From JADCRZ01 sp039921525 (lineage in GTDB: Bacteria > Bacteroidota > Bacteroidia > Chitinophagales > Chitinophagaceae), in assembly GCA_039921525.1 (NCBI GenBank), contig JBDSBP010000575.1:1-64000 (forward strand): a stretch of 64,000 bases of DNA, read 5' to 3'. Shown piece after piece: positions 63,283 to 64,000 of the stretch (its first letter is position 1; each line of letters begins with the position of its first letter). The position numbers and the translations under genes are program-made. The notes beneath the pieces are model-generated. The model saw only the letters and a program-made list of their open reading frames with translations, was not told where the DNA came from and did not search any database.

Positions 63283-64000
63283 ATGAAAAAAGTATACTTG
63301 CTTGGCATGTCTTTAAATACAGGTTCATACAGTGAATTTGTGAACCAGATTATACAGCATGCCGACAGAAAAATAAGTGAATACACATGTCTTGCCAATG
63401 TGCATATGCTTATCGAAGCGTATATTGACTATAATTTTGCAAGAGTTGTGAATAATGCTAACATAATTACACCTGATGGAAAACCACTGGCATGGGCATT
63501 GCGTTTTTTATATGGCATCAGGCAAGAGCGGGCGGCCGGTATGGATCTGTTACCCGATTTACTATATAGGGCATCCGTTCGTAACCTGCCTGTTTATTTT
63601 TATGGCGGAACAAGGCAGCTTCTGGATAAAACGTTGCAATATATAAATGAACATTATCCTAATCTTGTTGTAGGAGGGTCCTTTAGTCCGCCATTCAGGA
63701 AACTTACCGTAAAGGAAGAAGATCTCATAATTGAAGACATCAACAATTCCGGCGCCCATCTGGTGTTTGTAATATTAGGTTGCCCAAAACAGGAGAAGTG
63801 GATGGCCTCGATGAAGGGACGCATAAACTCTATGATGGTAGGAGTAGGCGGCGCACTTTCTGTAATGATAGGAAACCAGAGACGGGCTCCAGGATGGATG
63901 CAAAATGCCGGGTTGGAATGGATGTTCCGGTTTTTACAGGAGCCCGTTCGGTTATTTAAACGGTATTCCTACACCAATTCCATATTCTTATACTTGTTGG
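63283..64000 (+). CDS. WecG/TagA/CpsF-family glycosyltransferase, cut by window end
   Basis: 239 codons open to the end of the window. The start reads MKKVYLLGMSLNTGSYSEFV. Family marks are ANVHMLIEAYIDYNFARVVN, TPDGKPLAWALR, FYGG, VFVILGCPKQEKWM, and GVGGALSVMIGNQRRAPGWM followed by EWMFRFLQEPVRLFKRY. Members transfer ManNAc-type or related sugars to lipid-linked acceptors. The 3' end lies beyond 64000; the protein is almost complete compared with the family's usual 240-250 residues. Confidence 0.9.
   Translation, partial: MKKVYLLGMSLNTGSYSEFVNQIIQHADRKISEYTCLANVHMLIEAYIDYNFARVVNNANIITPDGKPLAWALRFLYGIRQERAAGMDLLPDLLYRASVRNLPVYFYGGTRQLLDKTLQYINEHYPNLVVGGSFSPPFRKLTVKEEDLIIEDINNSGAHLVFVILGCPKQEKWMASMKGRINSMMVGVGGALSVMIGNQRRAPGWMQNAGLEWMFRFLQEPVRLFKRYSYTNSIFLYLL

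Overview
This window is chromosomal DNA of a member of the Bacteroidota, most likely of the Chitinophagaceae type. The evidence is the tmRNA tag (GENTYAMAA), TAnnTTTG-type -7 promoter boxes, an arginine pathway built around an N-acyl-ornithine carbamoyltransferase and an M20 deacylase, large outer-membrane beta-barrel and CarboxypepD_reg proteins, an ECF sigma factor beside a TonB-like anti-sigma fusion, and a UpxY-controlled polysaccharide locus. The genus cannot be fixed from sequence alone.

Layout. 0-2.6 kb: a mobile-element scar (3' remnant of a tRNA-Ser gene, an unknown ORF, a CTnDOT-type tyrosine integrase) against an intact tmRNA gene. 2.9-7.7 kb: a membrane-anchored MutS-like ATPase, then rseP and dxr. 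7.8-16.8 kb: an eight-gene arginine operon on the minus strand (GNAT acyltransferase, argG, argC, argD, argF', argB, argE', argH); argF' is interrupted by one in-frame TAA. 17.3-22 kb: GH3-family protein, ribosomal proteins L21 and L27, a 45-residue Lys/Ala/Pro-rich peptide, and a PolX-like protein with a degenerate polymerase site but an intact PHP domain. 22-26.6 kb: a giant NtrY-like histidine kinase and mazG. 26.9-33.8 kb: a secreted protein and a cluster of NarL/LuxR two-component genes, including a four-gene set of small protein, 7-TM protein, kinase and regulator. 34.8-47.3 kb: PIG-L deacetylase, two tiny membrane proteins coupled to a sodium:solute symporter, an outer-membrane barrel protein, a DUF2911 protein, an ECF sigma/anti-sigma-TonB pair and a VWA protein. 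47.4-53.1 kb: xerD, a YkgJ-type protein, yraN, manA, a membrane protein and an unknown ORF. 53.6-64 kb: exopolysaccharide locus (wzc tyrosine autokinase, upxY antiterminator, flippase, glycosyltransferases, Wzy-like polymerase, WecG/TagA transferase cut by the window end).

The most striking unexplained feature is non-coding. Short arrays of 7-bp tandem repeats of four sequence families (TTAATGG, CTATCAG, AATTACG, GGTATGA) sit directly on or within a few bases of the stop codons of at least 13 genes. Within a family they read in the same direction relative to the gene. Several are matched by an inverted arm further on, so the 3' end can fold into a long hairpin. A second dispersed element of about 150 bp with conserved hairpins occurs twice, on opposite strands, near 27.9 and 50.9 kb. 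Functions given for known families rest on motifs read by eye; no database search was possible.
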